Source: Methanolobus bombayensis
GTDB lineage: Archaea > Halobacteriota > Methanosarcinia > Methanosarcinales > Methanosarcinaceae
Direction: 5' to 3'
Assembly (NCBI RefSeq): GCF_017873415.1
Contig: NZ_JAGGKD010000016.1
Span: forward strand, 1-49,223
DNA: 49,223 nt
The notes under the pieces are model-generated. The model did no database searches, was not told the DNA's origin, and saw only the letters and a list, made by a program, of their open reading frames with translations. Below are positions 21,001 through 28,543 of this stretch, one piece after another. A program made the position numbers and the translations under genes. The first letter of the stretch is position 1; every line of letters begins with the position of its first letter.

Positions 21001-21140
21001 AATTCTCATCAGAAGATGAAGAGCTTGAATCAAATGTTACAGCAGAAGAAGTTGAACCTGAAAGGTCTTTGAACGCACTTTCAGGACTAATTTCATGTCT
21101 GATTCTTAGCTTTGTCTGCTTCCTACATAGGAAGCAGTAA
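15078..21140 (+). CDS. Giant secreted subtilisin-like (S8) serine protease with 11 cadherin-like repeats and PGF-pre-PGF domain
   Basis: The 2020-residue protein starts with a signal peptide (to about SASA, residue 24) and an inhibitor-like prodomain (about 65-210). The S8 catalytic domain has Asp244 (in CDIGLD, where the usual motif is DTG), His281 (GHGTHV), an NSWG/VGNEG region and Ser507 (GGTSMATP), so the triad is complete. A jelly-roll-like domain (about 590-710) and one Ig-like domain lead into eleven repeats of about 90 residues with TDPDGDDVTYS, SGEFTWTP and xITVxNVDR motifs, of the cadherin/He_PIG type. A run of eleven glycines introduces the methanogen PGF-pre-PGF type domain (EEYENIAVKDV...TPGFSPFAI). 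It ends with one hydrophobic segment and HRKQ. Expected role: cell-surface proteolysis or adhesion. It is paralogous to the next gene at both ends. ATG 15078 is the only in-frame ATG ahead of the signal peptide; the nearest upstream ATG (15070) hits a stop at once. Confidence 0.92.
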   Translation: MTDRKKIAFIFILLLFFTSLASANNDDNIIFLKAGHIDTDLKKDANTTEPHIMSSSVNSELPDSSETYYLVQFNGIVKPEWKEALITTDAEILDYVPDNTFVLKMNETVRVQVESFDFVRWVGGYLPDYKYVEETDFSINSLDSENTGTIDLVVYLFEPDINGYVKSEIEVLDGIIVDESDEMLWIRLGEDRIEELTQINSVSWIEEVQELTVSNNVASEILKVNTVHNTLSLKGNEQIVAVCDIGLDKGVNDNSMHADLRGRILEIMDYSDDGAEDTTGHGTHVTGSVLGNGNLSDGEYAGTAPGAELVFQAIGDDNGDIVPLYSSISNVFQDAYNAGARIHTNSWGSDTDGVYDGYSFYLDKFAWEHPDMLILFSVGNEGEDMDDNGVVDQGSINSPATAKNCLAVGASETDRGETFSINSYSTWGTRWSDKYDTEPIKNDYLGDDSEGIAAFSSRGPTNDSRIKPDIVAPGTFIISTQASTSTAWYDWDTSSTGQYYAYMGGTSMATPLVAGSAALVREYYNDYENVANPSAALLKATLLNGAYDLTPGQYGTGDDQEVTGRPDYSQGWGRLDVENSIMAEYPKVIAYYDGESLSTGESWIHTYDYIESGNSLRATLVWTDYPGQVYSSKNLMNDLDFIITGPSESYYGNGGSTPDHINNVEGIELNSVSGGDYTFIVDGYSVSIGGEQPFSLVASFICDNNEFPAPGTLADSKNTAVSTDVVHPQGVDLSSIVMSINNVPVSFDSVQITDGYSIEYNNPSSYQTGKYNVSVTATTENGLDFSYSWNFTVDAESSNTAPVLSAIGNREVSETYPLTIELSAEDDDGDTLTFGTNASFGVLVDDTFTWNTGYSDAGAYDFEFNVTDGIDVDSEIITINVINVDRAPVLSYIGNKTVSENNTLVFSINATDDDNDTVTYSANGLPEGTTFDTNNGDFTWTPQYDESGIYNVEFIAWANGINDSETIKITVVNVDQKPILAEITNKEIDENKSLAFTISATDPDGPATIIYSANDMPAGATLDSDSGEFAWTPLYNQSGIYDVEFIATSNGLTDTQIIAITVNNIDRPPVFETIINKTVSENNTLTFAISAIDPDGDDVTYSSGNNPPNSIIDSESGEFTWTPDFDDAGSYNVEFIASSNTLNDSEIIAITVLNVDRPVELDPVDDITVNENELINFQIAGNDPDGDQISYSASVLPGNSSLDTESGEFLWMTGYTDSGIYEIEFNATANGTTDLESMIITVNNVDRKPVFDIIEDQPVDENSTLVFTVSATDPDGDDVTYSSDNIPSGSVLDSSSGEFTWTPDFDSEGTYNVQFKAASNSLNTTTDVTIIVTNTDREPVLDPINSRSVNENETLEFSISAIDIDGDDVTYSVNDLPHGATFSSSGDFSWTPSYGESGEYIVEFMASANGLNDSETITIYVGDVDRPPILDSIGDKSVSENSNLGFAISATDQDVDDVISYSIEGIPDDADFNPETRQFTWTPDYDDSGSYDVKFIASSNDLNDSETITITVLNVDRPVELDPVDDVTVNESEVINFELIGNDPDEDDITYSALDLPGNSTLDNESGEFYWVTGYNDSGIYEIEFNATANGKTDFESMLITVNDVDRKPELATIGSKNINENATLTFTVSATDLDGDDITYATSELPEGSVFDSSTRVFEWTTNYTDAGTYSINFTVSSNGLIDYENVSITVFNVNAPPMFHPVSPRTIQVSNNLQFNLNATDIDNNPLTYSADTLPYGAYFNVTSLLFNWTPLMNQTGIHYVNFTVNDSQYSDILNVSITVTNTSSSVVTTSSATGGGGGGGGGGGTSGEEYENIAVKDVSSVFVGTGDVKFDFYRGGNDIQYVSYESLKNSGTISVTIEVLVDKSAFVSSMPAGEVYRNINIWVGKVGYATEDNIADPVIGFKVPRDWIENNNIDPDSIALNRYDGGWSKLSTRQIDSDDNYLYFEARTPGFSPFAITGEVRTESSLNSVDTQFSSEDEELESNVTAEEVEPERSLNALSGLISCLILSFVCFLHRKQ
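17472..20434 (+). repeat. Eleven tandem cadherin-like repeats (about 270 bp each)
   Basis: Each unit ends in a variant of ITVxNVDR and starts with PVLxxIxxKxVxEN. The units beginning near 18547 and 19627 are almost the same (PVELDPVDDxTVNE...DSGIYEIEFNATANG) and lie 1080 bp apart, which is exactly four 90-residue units. This points to duplication of a four-unit block. Confidence 0.85.
20464..20500 (+). repeat. GGN-codon run encoding a poly-glycine hinge
   Basis: Consecutive GGT/GGC/GGA codons encode eleven glycines between the last repeat and the PGF-pre-PGF domain. A matching ten-glycine run lies at about 24894-24924 in the next gene, in the same structural position. Confidence 0.8.
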
Positions 21141-21172
21141 TTTTCTTTTTTTCTATATCCTTATCTTTTTAC
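21141..21172 (+). terminator. U-rich terminator-like tract after first S8 protease gene
   Basis: Directly after the stop codon the sequence is TTTTCTTTTTTTC followed by further T-rich bases, with no hairpin. Archaeal RNA polymerase can terminate at such U tracts. Support is by composition only. Confidence 0.35.
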
Positions 21173-21261
21173 TCTATATGTCTATGTATTTTATAGTGCA
21201 ATACATATATATGTATTTATTATAATATTTGCTTATTCTGAATATTATTTGAGGATGGTTT

Positions 21262-24200
21262 ATGTGCACTAAAAACACGTTTTTGATCAGTATGATCATT
21301 ATTTTTCTGTTAATTCCTTTTTCCACATCATCAGCAGCTAATAATAATGATATGGAAAACAATGATATGTTACTTCTAAAAGCAGGGCATTTGAACACAG
21401 CCGATTCCATTGAGAGCCAAAATAAGGTATTATCCATGTCCTCTGTTCTTTCAGAAGAAAAACCAGATTATTATATCGTACAATTTTCAGGTCTGGTAAA
21501 GGAAGAATGGAAAAAGAATGTTACCTCCACGGGTGCAGAACTCTATAATTATGTGCCAAATAATGCTTTCATAGTGAAAATGAACACAAGTGTCAAAATA
21601 CAGGTTCAAGAGCTGGAAGTTGTTAAATGGATCGGCGAATACAAGTCATCTTACAAATACGATCCTGAAACAATAGTTAATAGTGGTACAGAGACAGGAT
21701 TTAAGTCTCTGGGATCTGAAGAAATACAGGAATATTATGTTTCTCTTTTCTCGGAAGATGAATACGTAGAAGTTGTAAAATCACTTGAAGATCTGGGAAT
21801 TAAGGTTATTAGCGGATCAGGAAAAATAATTCGGATTCAGGCTTCAGCTGATCAGATTGGATATATCTCTAAAATTACCGGAATTAGCTGGATAGAAGAA
21901 TACGTCCAGCCAACCATTAATAATGATATTGCTTCTGGAATAATTACCACTGATATTGTTCATGACACATATGATCTCAATGGTAGCGGCCAGGTCGTAG
22001 CTGTTGCAGACACAGGACTTGATACCGGACTTAACGATAATTCCATGCACGCAGATCTGCGGGGAAGGGTACTGAACATTACCGATACGCATGATGGTGA
22101 TCCTGCCGATTATGCAGGACATGGAACACATGTAGCAGGTTCAGTACTTGGAAACGGTTCGCTTTCTGACGGACAATACAGTGGAATGGCACCTGAAGCA
22201 GAACTTGTATTTCAGTCGCTTGGTGATAGTAGTGATTATTTGTACCCTCCGGATAACCTCAATGATCTGTTTCAGGCAGCATATGACAAGGGTGCAAGAA
22301 TACATACCAATAGCTGGGGCTCTTCCCAAAATGGAGTTTATACAGAATACTCACAGCAGATAGATCAATTCATGTGGGAACATCAGGATATGCTGATACT
22401 TTTCTCTGCAGGGAATTCAGGAGTTGATTCTAATAGGGATGGAGTGATAGACGAAGATTCTCTCGGCTCACCGGGAACTGCAAAGAATTGTCTGACTGTG
22501 GGTGCATCAGAAAATGAAAGAGGAAATACATTCTCAATACCTCCTTATACAACCTGGGGAGGTGCATGGTCTGATAATTATCCTTTACTTCCAATATTTG
22601 GCGATTATATGGCAAATAATAGTAATGGAATTGCTGCATTCAGCAGCCGGGGACCAACAAACGATGGAAGGATCAAACCGGATGTTGTTGCTCCGGGTAC
22701 GTTTATAGCTTCTACAAGATCAAGTGTTTCAAGTGGAACCGGTTGGGGTACTGTGAGTGGTAATAGCAACTACCTGTACATGGGTGGAACCAGTATGTCC
22801 ACACCAATCACAGCCGGAGCTGCTGCTCTTGTCAGAGAATATTATACTGATGTTGAAAACCTTAGCAGTCCAAGTGCAGCACTACTTAAAGCTACTATAA
22901 TAAACGGTGCATGTAACATTACACCGGGACAATACGGAACTGGAGATTTTCAGGAGATTGATAGGAGACCTGATTATTCACAGGGATGGGGACGTATTGA
23001 TATTGAGAACTCCATATATCCTCAATCTCCTGTTGTTATGGAGTATTATGACTATGTATTTCTTAATTCCAGTGAATCATGGAATGTCAGTTATGACATA
23101 CTCTATACCTCGGAACCTGTAAGATTAACACTTGTATGGACAGATCATCCACCTGCTGATATTTCCGGTCCTGCACTTGTGAATAATCTTGATCTGATCC
23201 TGGAAGCTCCTGATGATACTTATTATGGAAACGGCGCACCAGATGCTGTGAACAATGTTGAGGGTATTGAGCTGCTTGAACCGGTTGCAGGTACTTACAC
23301 CATAACCGTTAACGGAACAAATATTCCTCAGGGTCCGCAGAATTTCTCACTTGTACTTTCTTATGGTGAACTCAGTAACATCTACATGTATCCTGAACAT
23401 AATTCCTATAAAACCAATGCAAGCACTGAAGTTTACATGAATCTGACACATGTGGATGGAATCAACGCAAGTTCCATAGATATGAAGATCGACGGTTCAT
23501 CGGTTGTACCTTCATTGGAAGCGATCTCAGGTGGCTATAAGATTGAAAACCTGACATCTCAGCCATATTCCGAAGGATTCCACAATGTTTCTGTAAGTGC
23601 ACTTACAGATCTGGGTGAAGAACTGAATTATGGCTGGAGATTCTATGTAAGTGTCGCGGACAATATAATAGCTGTCCAGAATCCTCTGGATAACTCAGTA
23701 ATACAGGATAATAATGTATTCATCAATGCCAGCAGTACCAAATGGTGTGATTTCTGGTATAATATTGACAATGGAGTAAATTCTACAACACAGTCCGGTT
23801 ATACTTTGAATACAAGCACAGAGATTAGTGAAGGAAGTTACAATATCACGGTTTTTGCCGAGGATATATCAGGAATAATAAATTCAACAACTGTGAACTT
23901 CACTGTATTTAAAGAATCAGCAGAAATAGATTCACCTGATTCAGGTTCTATATACTATCTGCCTGACAGCAGTTTCACCCTGAACGGAACCGTGGGAACT
24001 GCAACCAATGTTTCTATTTACGTGAATGGTGCTTTGACCAATTATTCAGAATCGGTTTCAAATGGAATTTTCAATGTAAGCAATATTCCTATTTCAAACG
24101 GGACGAATACAATAAATGTAAGTGCTATGTACAATAACTCCCTGAGGGATTATTTTGCAGAAAATACTACGATATACCTAAGTCTTGGACAGACAGTGGA

Positions 24201-25602
24201 TACAGCTTCAAGAGACCAAATAACCGTAAACGTTCCGGGAATCGATGCAAATGTGAGCAACCCGGTTTTTAATTTCAATGTCAGTGGAACATCCTCTAAT
24301 CCAGGGAATATTTCTGCAGCTGAAGTGAGAGGCACAGAACCAGGAAACGGTTCATCGCTTTCAGGAACTGTGCTTGATATACGGGTCTACAATGAATCAG
24401 ATCCTGATTATTCTTACCAGTTTGGCAGGAATGTGTCGCTTACACTTGGTTATGATCCATATCTTGTCAACAGTACAACTAAACTTACAGTTGCATGGTA
24501 TGACCCTGATGAAGGAGTGTGGGTTCCTTACAGAAGTACAGTCAACAGTACATCGAATACCGTTACTACAAATATTACTCATCTGAGCATTTATGCTCCT
24601 ATGGAGGACAATACGGAACCTGTTATCAACAATGTGACAAACTCCAGTACTTCTTCTACTGTGACACTTGAATGGAACTCTTCAAATGATACTGATCATG
24701 TGGAAGTGTGGAAGAGTGGTTTGCTTCTTGGAAACTATTCAGGTTATGAAATGACAGATATCGGACTTAGTGCAAGCACTATTTATAATTACAGTCTCCG
24801 TGCAGTTGATTACGTGGGAAATGTTGGTGGATGGTATAACACATCAGTAAAAACAAGCGCAGCAATAAGCACAACATCCATAAGCAGCTCTTCCGGCGGC
24901 GGAGGAGGAGGCGGTGGAGGTGGTTCTACAGGTGAGGATTTTGATAACATTGCATTTAAGGATGTGCTTTCTGTTTATGCAGGAAAGGATGACCTTGTAG
25001 ACTTCGACTTCACCAAAGAACATAATGATATTGATTATGTACGTTATACTTCACTTAAGAATGCAGGTAAGATCACTGTAACAATAGAGATGCTGAAAAA
25101 TACTTCTGCATTGGTAAATGAACCTGTCTCCGGATCTGTATATAAGAATATGAACATATGGGTTGGAAAGACAGGTTATGCTACGGAGAGCAATATACAG
25201 AATCCTGTTATTGGTTTCATTGTCAGCAAGGAATGGGTGGATGATACTGATGTCAACATCAGCACTATAGTCTTGAATCGCTATAGTGAAAATGTATGGA
25301 CCACGCTGGAGACCGAACTGACAGGTGAAGATGCAGATTACTATTACTTTGAAGCAAGTACTCCCGGCTTCTCACCATTTGCTGTCAGTGCTGATATTCC
25401 AACAACATCAACTATAGAAAAAGGGACAATAAATGATCAGGTAGAAGCAGGTTCATCCAATGATAGCGGCGATGAAGAGCCCGTTGTTTATGAGAATAAC
25501 GAGGACATTGAAACTGATAAAAGTACTCCTGCAATATCAGGTCTTATAACTTTGTTGATACTTGCAGTTGCATCAGTGCTTATCAGGAAACAGCAAAATT
25601 AA
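21262..25602 (+). CDS. Giant secreted subtilisin-like (S8) serine protease with Ig/FnIII-like modules and PGF-pre-PGF domain
   Basis: ATG 21262 is preceded by GAGGATGG. The 1446-residue protein has a signal peptide (about 1-28), a prodomain closely matching that of the previous gene (YYIVQFSGLVKEEWK and on), and an S8 domain with Asp250 (ADTGLD), His287 (GHGTHVAG) and Ser511 (GGTSMSTP), all canonical. A jelly-roll region follows. The middle is not cadherin-like: it has Ig-like segments rich in N-glycosylation sequons, a domain ending HLSIYAPMED, and a fibronectin-III-like module (about 1117-1205, EPVINNVTNSS to VKTSA). A ten-glycine hinge leads to a PGF-pre-PGF type domain (EDFDNIAFKDV...TPGFSPFAV), an acidic linker, and a C-terminal helix preceded by STPAISG and ending RKQQN. 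It is a surface protease, a paralogue of the previous gene with an exchanged middle. KEOPS genes begin only 38 bases after its stop. Confidence 0.92.
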   Translation: MCTKNTFLISMIIIFLLIPFSTSSAANNNDMENNDMLLLKAGHLNTADSIESQNKVLSMSSVLSEEKPDYYIVQFSGLVKEEWKKNVTSTGAELYNYVPNNAFIVKMNTSVKIQVQELEVVKWIGEYKSSYKYDPETIVNSGTETGFKSLGSEEIQEYYVSLFSEDEYVEVVKSLEDLGIKVISGSGKIIRIQASADQIGYISKITGISWIEEYVQPTINNDIASGIITTDIVHDTYDLNGSGQVVAVADTGLDTGLNDNSMHADLRGRVLNITDTHDGDPADYAGHGTHVAGSVLGNGSLSDGQYSGMAPEAELVFQSLGDSSDYLYPPDNLNDLFQAAYDKGARIHTNSWGSSQNGVYTEYSQQIDQFMWEHQDMLILFSAGNSGVDSNRDGVIDEDSLGSPGTAKNCLTVGASENERGNTFSIPPYTTWGGAWSDNYPLLPIFGDYMANNSNGIAAFSSRGPTNDGRIKPDVVAPGTFIASTRSSVSSGTGWGTVSGNSNYLYMGGTSMSTPITAGAAALVREYYTDVENLSSPSAALLKATIINGACNITPGQYGTGDFQEIDRRPDYSQGWGRIDIENSIYPQSPVVMEYYDYVFLNSSESWNVSYDILYTSEPVRLTLVWTDHPPADISGPALVNNLDLILEAPDDTYYGNGAPDAVNNVEGIELLEPVAGTYTITVNGTNIPQGPQNFSLVLSYGELSNIYMYPEHNSYKTNASTEVYMNLTHVDGINASSIDMKIDGSSVVPSLEAISGGYKIENLTSQPYSEGFHNVSVSALTDLGEELNYGWRFYVSVADNIIAVQNPLDNSVIQDNNVFINASSTKWCDFWYNIDNGVNSTTQSGYTLNTSTEISEGSYNITVFAEDISGIINSTTVNFTVFKESAEIDSPDSGSIYYLPDSSFTLNGTVGTATNVSIYVNGALTNYSESVSNGIFNVSNIPISNGTNTINVSAMYNNSLRDYFAENTTIYLSLGQTVDTASRDQITVNVPGIDANVSNPVFNFNVSGTSSNPGNISAAEVRGTEPGNGSSLSGTVLDIRVYNESDPDYSYQFGRNVSLTLGYDPYLVNSTTKLTVAWYDPDEGVWVPYRSTVNSTSNTVTTNITHLSIYAPMEDNTEPVINNVTNSSTSSTVTLEWNSSNDTDHVEVWKSGLLLGNYSGYEMTDIGLSASTIYNYSLRAVDYVGNVGGWYNTSVKTSAAISTTSISSSSGGGGGGGGGGSTGEDFDNIAFKDVLSVYAGKDDLVDFDFTKEHNDIDYVRYTSLKNAGKITVTIEMLKNTSALVNEPVSGSVYKNMNIWVGKTGYATESNIQNPVIGFIVSKEWVDDTDVNISTIVLNRYSENVWTTLETELTGEDADYYYFEASTPGFSPFAVSADIPTTSTIEKGTINDQVEAGSSNDSGDEEPVVYENNEDIETDKSTPAISGLITLLILAVASVLIRKQQN

Positions 25603-25640
25603 TATTCAAATCCATCCCATTTAGCGCCGGAGATATCAAG

Positions 25641-26660
25641 TTGAAAGGAACAGTGCTAGGCATTGAGGGTACAGCGTGGAACCTCAGTGCTGCCATCGTT
25701 AATGAGAAATATGTTATTGCGGAGGTTTCCGATATGTACAAGCCTCCAACCGGTGGAATACACCCTAGAGAAGCTGCCCAGCACCATGCAAAGTATGCTT
25801 CCTATGTGGTAAAAGGAGTACTTGAGGAAGCAAAAAAGAAAGGAGTCGATGCATCTGATATCGATGCCATATCATTTTCGCAGGGTCCGGGACTTGGAGC
25901 ATGTTTGCGTACAGTGGCAACTGCTGCCAGAATGCTCGCAATTAGTCTTGATGTTCCGCTTGTTGGTGTTAATCACTGTCTTGCCCATGTTGAGGTTGGC
26001 CGCTGGAAAACTCCTGCAAGTGATCCTGTTACACTGTATGTTAGTGGGGCCAATTCACAGGTTCTGGCTTACAGGATGGGAAGATACAGGGTGTTTGGCG
26101 AGACACTTGATATAGGACTTGGAAATGCTTTTGATAAGTTTGCCCGCAGTGCAGGTCTTGGACATCCCGGTGGACCGCAGATAGAGCAATTTTCTAAAGA
26201 TGCTTCAAATTATATTCCGCTTCCTTATGTTGTAAAAGGAATGGATCTCTCATTCTCAGGGCTTTCCACCGCAGCAACAGCAGCACTGAAAGATAATTCA
26301 ATGGAAGATGTGTGTTATTCATTCCAGGAAACTGCTTTTGCAATGGTGGTCGAGGTTACCGAGCGTGCACTTGCTCATACAGGAAAGAATGAAGTGCTTC
26401 TGGCAGGTGGTGTCGGTGCCAACATGAGGCTCAGGGAAATGCTTGATATCATGTGTACTGAACGAGGTGCTAATTTCTATGTTCCTGAAAAGAGGTTCAT
26501 GGGGGATAATGGTGCCATGATAGCTTATCTCGGACTCCTTATGTATAATTCAGGAAATGTCATTGACGTTGAGAACTCACATGTGAATCCGAACTTCAGA
26601 CCGGATGATGTTGATGTAACATGGCTTCCCAGGGACTTTGAGGAAGGGAGGCTGTCATGA
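25641..26660 (+). CDS. kae1: tRNA N6-threonylcarbamoyladenosine synthase catalytic subunit Kae1 (KEOPS)
   Basis: Kae1 transfers the threonylcarbamoyl group onto A37 of ANN-decoding tRNAs within the KEOPS complex. The protein is 339 residues, normal for a stand-alone Kae1. The iron/metal ligand pair His112 and His116 is visible in NHCLAHVEVG, with the ASKHA-fold segments SQGPGLGACLR, LGNAFDKFAR, LSFSGL and GGVGANMRLR. It starts at TTG 25641, with GGAGAT six bases upstream; there is no better ATG. Its stop overlaps the start of bud32 by four bases (ATGA), so the two are translationally coupled rather than fused into one polypeptide, as in some methanogens. The promoter is not obvious in the 38-base gap after the protease gene. 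Confidence 0.95.
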   Translation: MKGTVLGIEGTAWNLSAAIVNEKYVIAEVSDMYKPPTGGIHPREAAQHHAKYASYVVKGVLEEAKKKGVDASDIDAISFSQGPGLGACLRTVATAARMLAISLDVPLVGVNHCLAHVEVGRWKTPASDPVTLYVSGANSQVLAYRMGRYRVFGETLDIGLGNAFDKFARSAGLGHPGGPQIEQFSKDASNYIPLPYVVKGMDLSFSGLSTAATAALKDNSMEDVCYSFQETAFAMVVEVTERALAHTGKNEVLLAGGVGANMRLREMLDIMCTERGANFYVPEKRFMGDNGAMIAYLGLLMYNSGNVIDVENSHVNPNFRPDDVDVTWLPRDFEEGRLS

Positions 26661-27229
26661 ATCTGACAAATGGTGCAGAAGCTGTCGTCAGGGTTGAAGA
26701 CGGTGTGCTCATCAAGGAAAGAGTTCCGAAGAACTATCGTCTGAAAGAACTCGATGAACGTATAAGGAAGGAAAGAACAAAAGCTGAAGCACGGCTTATA
26801 TCTGAGGCAAGAAGAGCCGGTGTTCCAACTCCCATCATCTACGACATTGAGAACTCCACAATAAAGATGCAGTACATAGATGGAATTGCGCTGAAACATG
26901 TGATAGATGAGAAACTCAGCGAGCAAGTCGGTATTCTTGTTGCGGAATTACATGCAGCCGGAATCATCCATGGTGACCTTACAACATCCAATCTCATATT
27001 GTTCAACGATAAGATTTACGTGATTGATTTCGGTCTGTCCTTTTTTGAAAGCAGTATTGAAGCACGCGGTGTGGATGTACATGTCCTTTTCAGGACATTT
27101 GAAAGTACACACAGAAACCATGAGAAACTCATTGAGGCTTTTTGTCGTGGATACAGGAAAGAATTCGAGCAGGCTGATGAAGTGCTCGAAAGAGTGAAAG
27201 AGATAGAGAAGAGGGGAAGATATGCGTAA
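26657..27229 (+). CDS. bud32: KEOPS-associated atypical protein kinase Bud32
   Basis: Bud32 is the small RIO-like kinase/ATPase of KEOPS that works directly with Kae1. This 190-residue protein has the catalytic loop His105-Gly106-Asp107 (HGDLTTSN) and Asp124-Phe125-Gly126 (DFG), and a likely ATP-binding lysine at residue 20. The length is right for a stand-alone Bud32 with no N-terminal Kae1. The start ATG overlaps the kae1 stop (ATGA), and its own stop lies eight bases inside the next gene. Confidence 0.95.
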   Translation: MNLTNGAEAVVRVEDGVLIKERVPKNYRLKELDERIRKERTKAEARLISEARRAGVPTPIIYDIENSTIKMQYIDGIALKHVIDEKLSEQVGILVAELHAAGIIHGDLTTSNLILFNDKIYVIDFGLSFFESSIEARGVDVHVLFRTFESTHRNHEKLIEAFCRGYRKEFEQADEVLERVKEIEKRGRYA

Positions 27230-27776
27230 GATAGTTTTTGTCACAGGTAACAAGGGAAAGTTCAGGGAAGTTAAGGATATACTTGCTGCTAAAGGATTTG
27301 AGGTTATACAGAACACAGATGGTTACCCGGAACTTCAGGAAGATGACCTTGAACCAATTGCAGCCTATGGTGCAAAATGGGCATCTGACAAACTTGGATT
27401 ACCTGTAATGGTAGATGACTCAGGACTTTTTATCAATGTTCTAAATGGTTTTCCGGGACCATATTCCGCTTTTGTGGAAAAGAATCTTGGAAATCCACGG
27501 GTTCTTAAGATAATGGAAGATGAGACCGACAGATCTGCAGTTTTCAAGTCGGTCATAGGATATTGTGAACCAGGAGCTAAACCTCTGACCTTCACAGGAA
27601 CCGTTGAAGGAAAGATATCTTTTGAGGAACTTGGAACAGGCGGCTTCGGATACGATCCGATATTCGATTATAACGGAAAGACATTCGGAGAGCTTGGTGA
27701 TGAATTCAAGAATACGGTTTCACACCGCAGGCGCGCTCTGGATAAATTTATTGAGTGGCTGGATTCACAAAGCTAA
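27222..27776 (+). CDS. rdgB: XTP/dITP pyrophosphatase (Ham1/RdgB family)
   Basis: Hydrolyses non-canonical purine triphosphates (XTP, dITP, ITP) to monophosphates and so cleans the nucleotide pool. Family motifs are all present in 184 residues: TGNKGKF at residues 8-14, VDDSGLFI with Asp65-Asp66, GPYSAF, GGFGYDPIF and the C-terminal SHRRRALDKF. The start overlaps the end of bud32 by eight bases, which continues the operon. Confidence 0.95.
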   Translation: MRKIVFVTGNKGKFREVKDILAAKGFEVIQNTDGYPELQEDDLEPIAAYGAKWASDKLGLPVMVDDSGLFINVLNGFPGPYSAFVEKNLGNPRVLKIMEDETDRSAVFKSVIGYCEPGAKPLTFTGTVEGKISFEELGTGGFGYDPIFDYNGKTFGELGDEFKNTVSHRRRALDKFIEWLDSQS

Positions 27777-27832
27777 CTGCTAATTATAGTGTATTTATTG
27801 TATTTTGTATTTCTTTGATCAGGTACAGGGAT

Positions 27833-28423
27833 GTGAAAAACTTGGGGGTTGAAAACAGTTCTTTTTTCAGGGATACCAGAGGTATTGATACTGTTCCTTT
27901 AAAATTGATATTTTATCTTGCCGTTACAGGAGCTATTATTTTCCTGATGGCTTTTTCATGGAACAATATGGCGCCGGCCTATTCAGGAGCCAAAGACAGA
28001 AAACAGATAAATTCTGCAGCAATTGAAATAATGTCCATACAGGATGGATATGCCAGAAATATTCAGGAAGTGAATTCACCGGAAGGTTCTATCTGCAGTA
28101 TCGAGCTCTCATTATCTGATGTTCGATTTCTGGCATTTGGTGTGGATCCCGATATTGATATGAATGGTAATCTCAGTGATAGCCTGTGGCAGGTTGAAAA
28201 TAACACAATTATATGTCAATATGAGAACGGTGTAAGAAACCTGTATCACATTGACGGTGAAACCATTGTTTTCAAAAAAGGTAAACTGGACAATTCCACA
28301 GATCTATGGGAACCGGATGAAAATGTAGCATCAAAGGGAATTGTGATAGAAGGTCCGATATCAGGTACTTTTAATTTCGAGTTGATACTTGATAACGGAA
28401 AACATACCTTATCGCATTTTTAG
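27833..28423 (+). CDS. Membrane-anchored protein of unknown function
   Basis: About 196 residues. I do not recognise the family. The frame is open from inside rdgB (27755), but the most likely start is GTG 27833, after AGGTACAGGG; TTG 27842 is a close alternative. Near the N-terminus a short segment (FFRDTRGIDTVPLKLIF) precedes a single hydrophobic helix (about residues 30-45), then a soluble, probably extracytoplasmic domain with SICSIELSLSDVRF and a C-terminal beta-rich part (VENNTIICQYENGVRNLYHIDGE). The layout resembles type IV pilin-like or archaellum-associated proteins, but no clear class III signal motif is visible. It may be cotranscribed with rdgB; the gene on its other side is convergent. 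Confidence 0.7.
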   Translation: MKNLGVENSSFFRDTRGIDTVPLKLIFYLAVTGAIIFLMAFSWNNMAPAYSGAKDRKQINSAAIEIMSIQDGYARNIQEVNSPEGSICSIELSLSDVRFLAFGVDPDIDMNGNLSDSLWQVENNTIICQYENGVRNLYHIDGETIVFKKGKLDNSTDLWEPDENVASKGIVIEGPISGTFNFELILDNGKHTLSHF

Positions 28424-28469
28424 ACACAGATGGTAGTTTCTTTTATCTGACAACATTGTAGAAAGTAAT

Positions 28470-28503
28470 AATCAAAAAATGTGTTCAGGTCAACATGACA
28501 CAT
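28470..28503 (-). terminator. Probable aroA terminator
   Basis: On the minus strand a stem (bases 28479-28487 with 28496-28503, one bulged base) is followed by ATTTTTTGATTATT. It lies about 40 bases after the aroA stop in the convergent gap. Confidence 0.5.
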
Positions 28504-28543
28504 AGATCATGCCGACCCTGTTAAGTAAATCTAACCTGAAATA

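Noticed and set aside
21200-21217. Perfect 18-bp palindrome AATACATATATATGTATT before the second S8 protease gene
   Set aside because: It is mostly an alternating AT run, which is self-complementary by chance, so it gives weak support for an operator.
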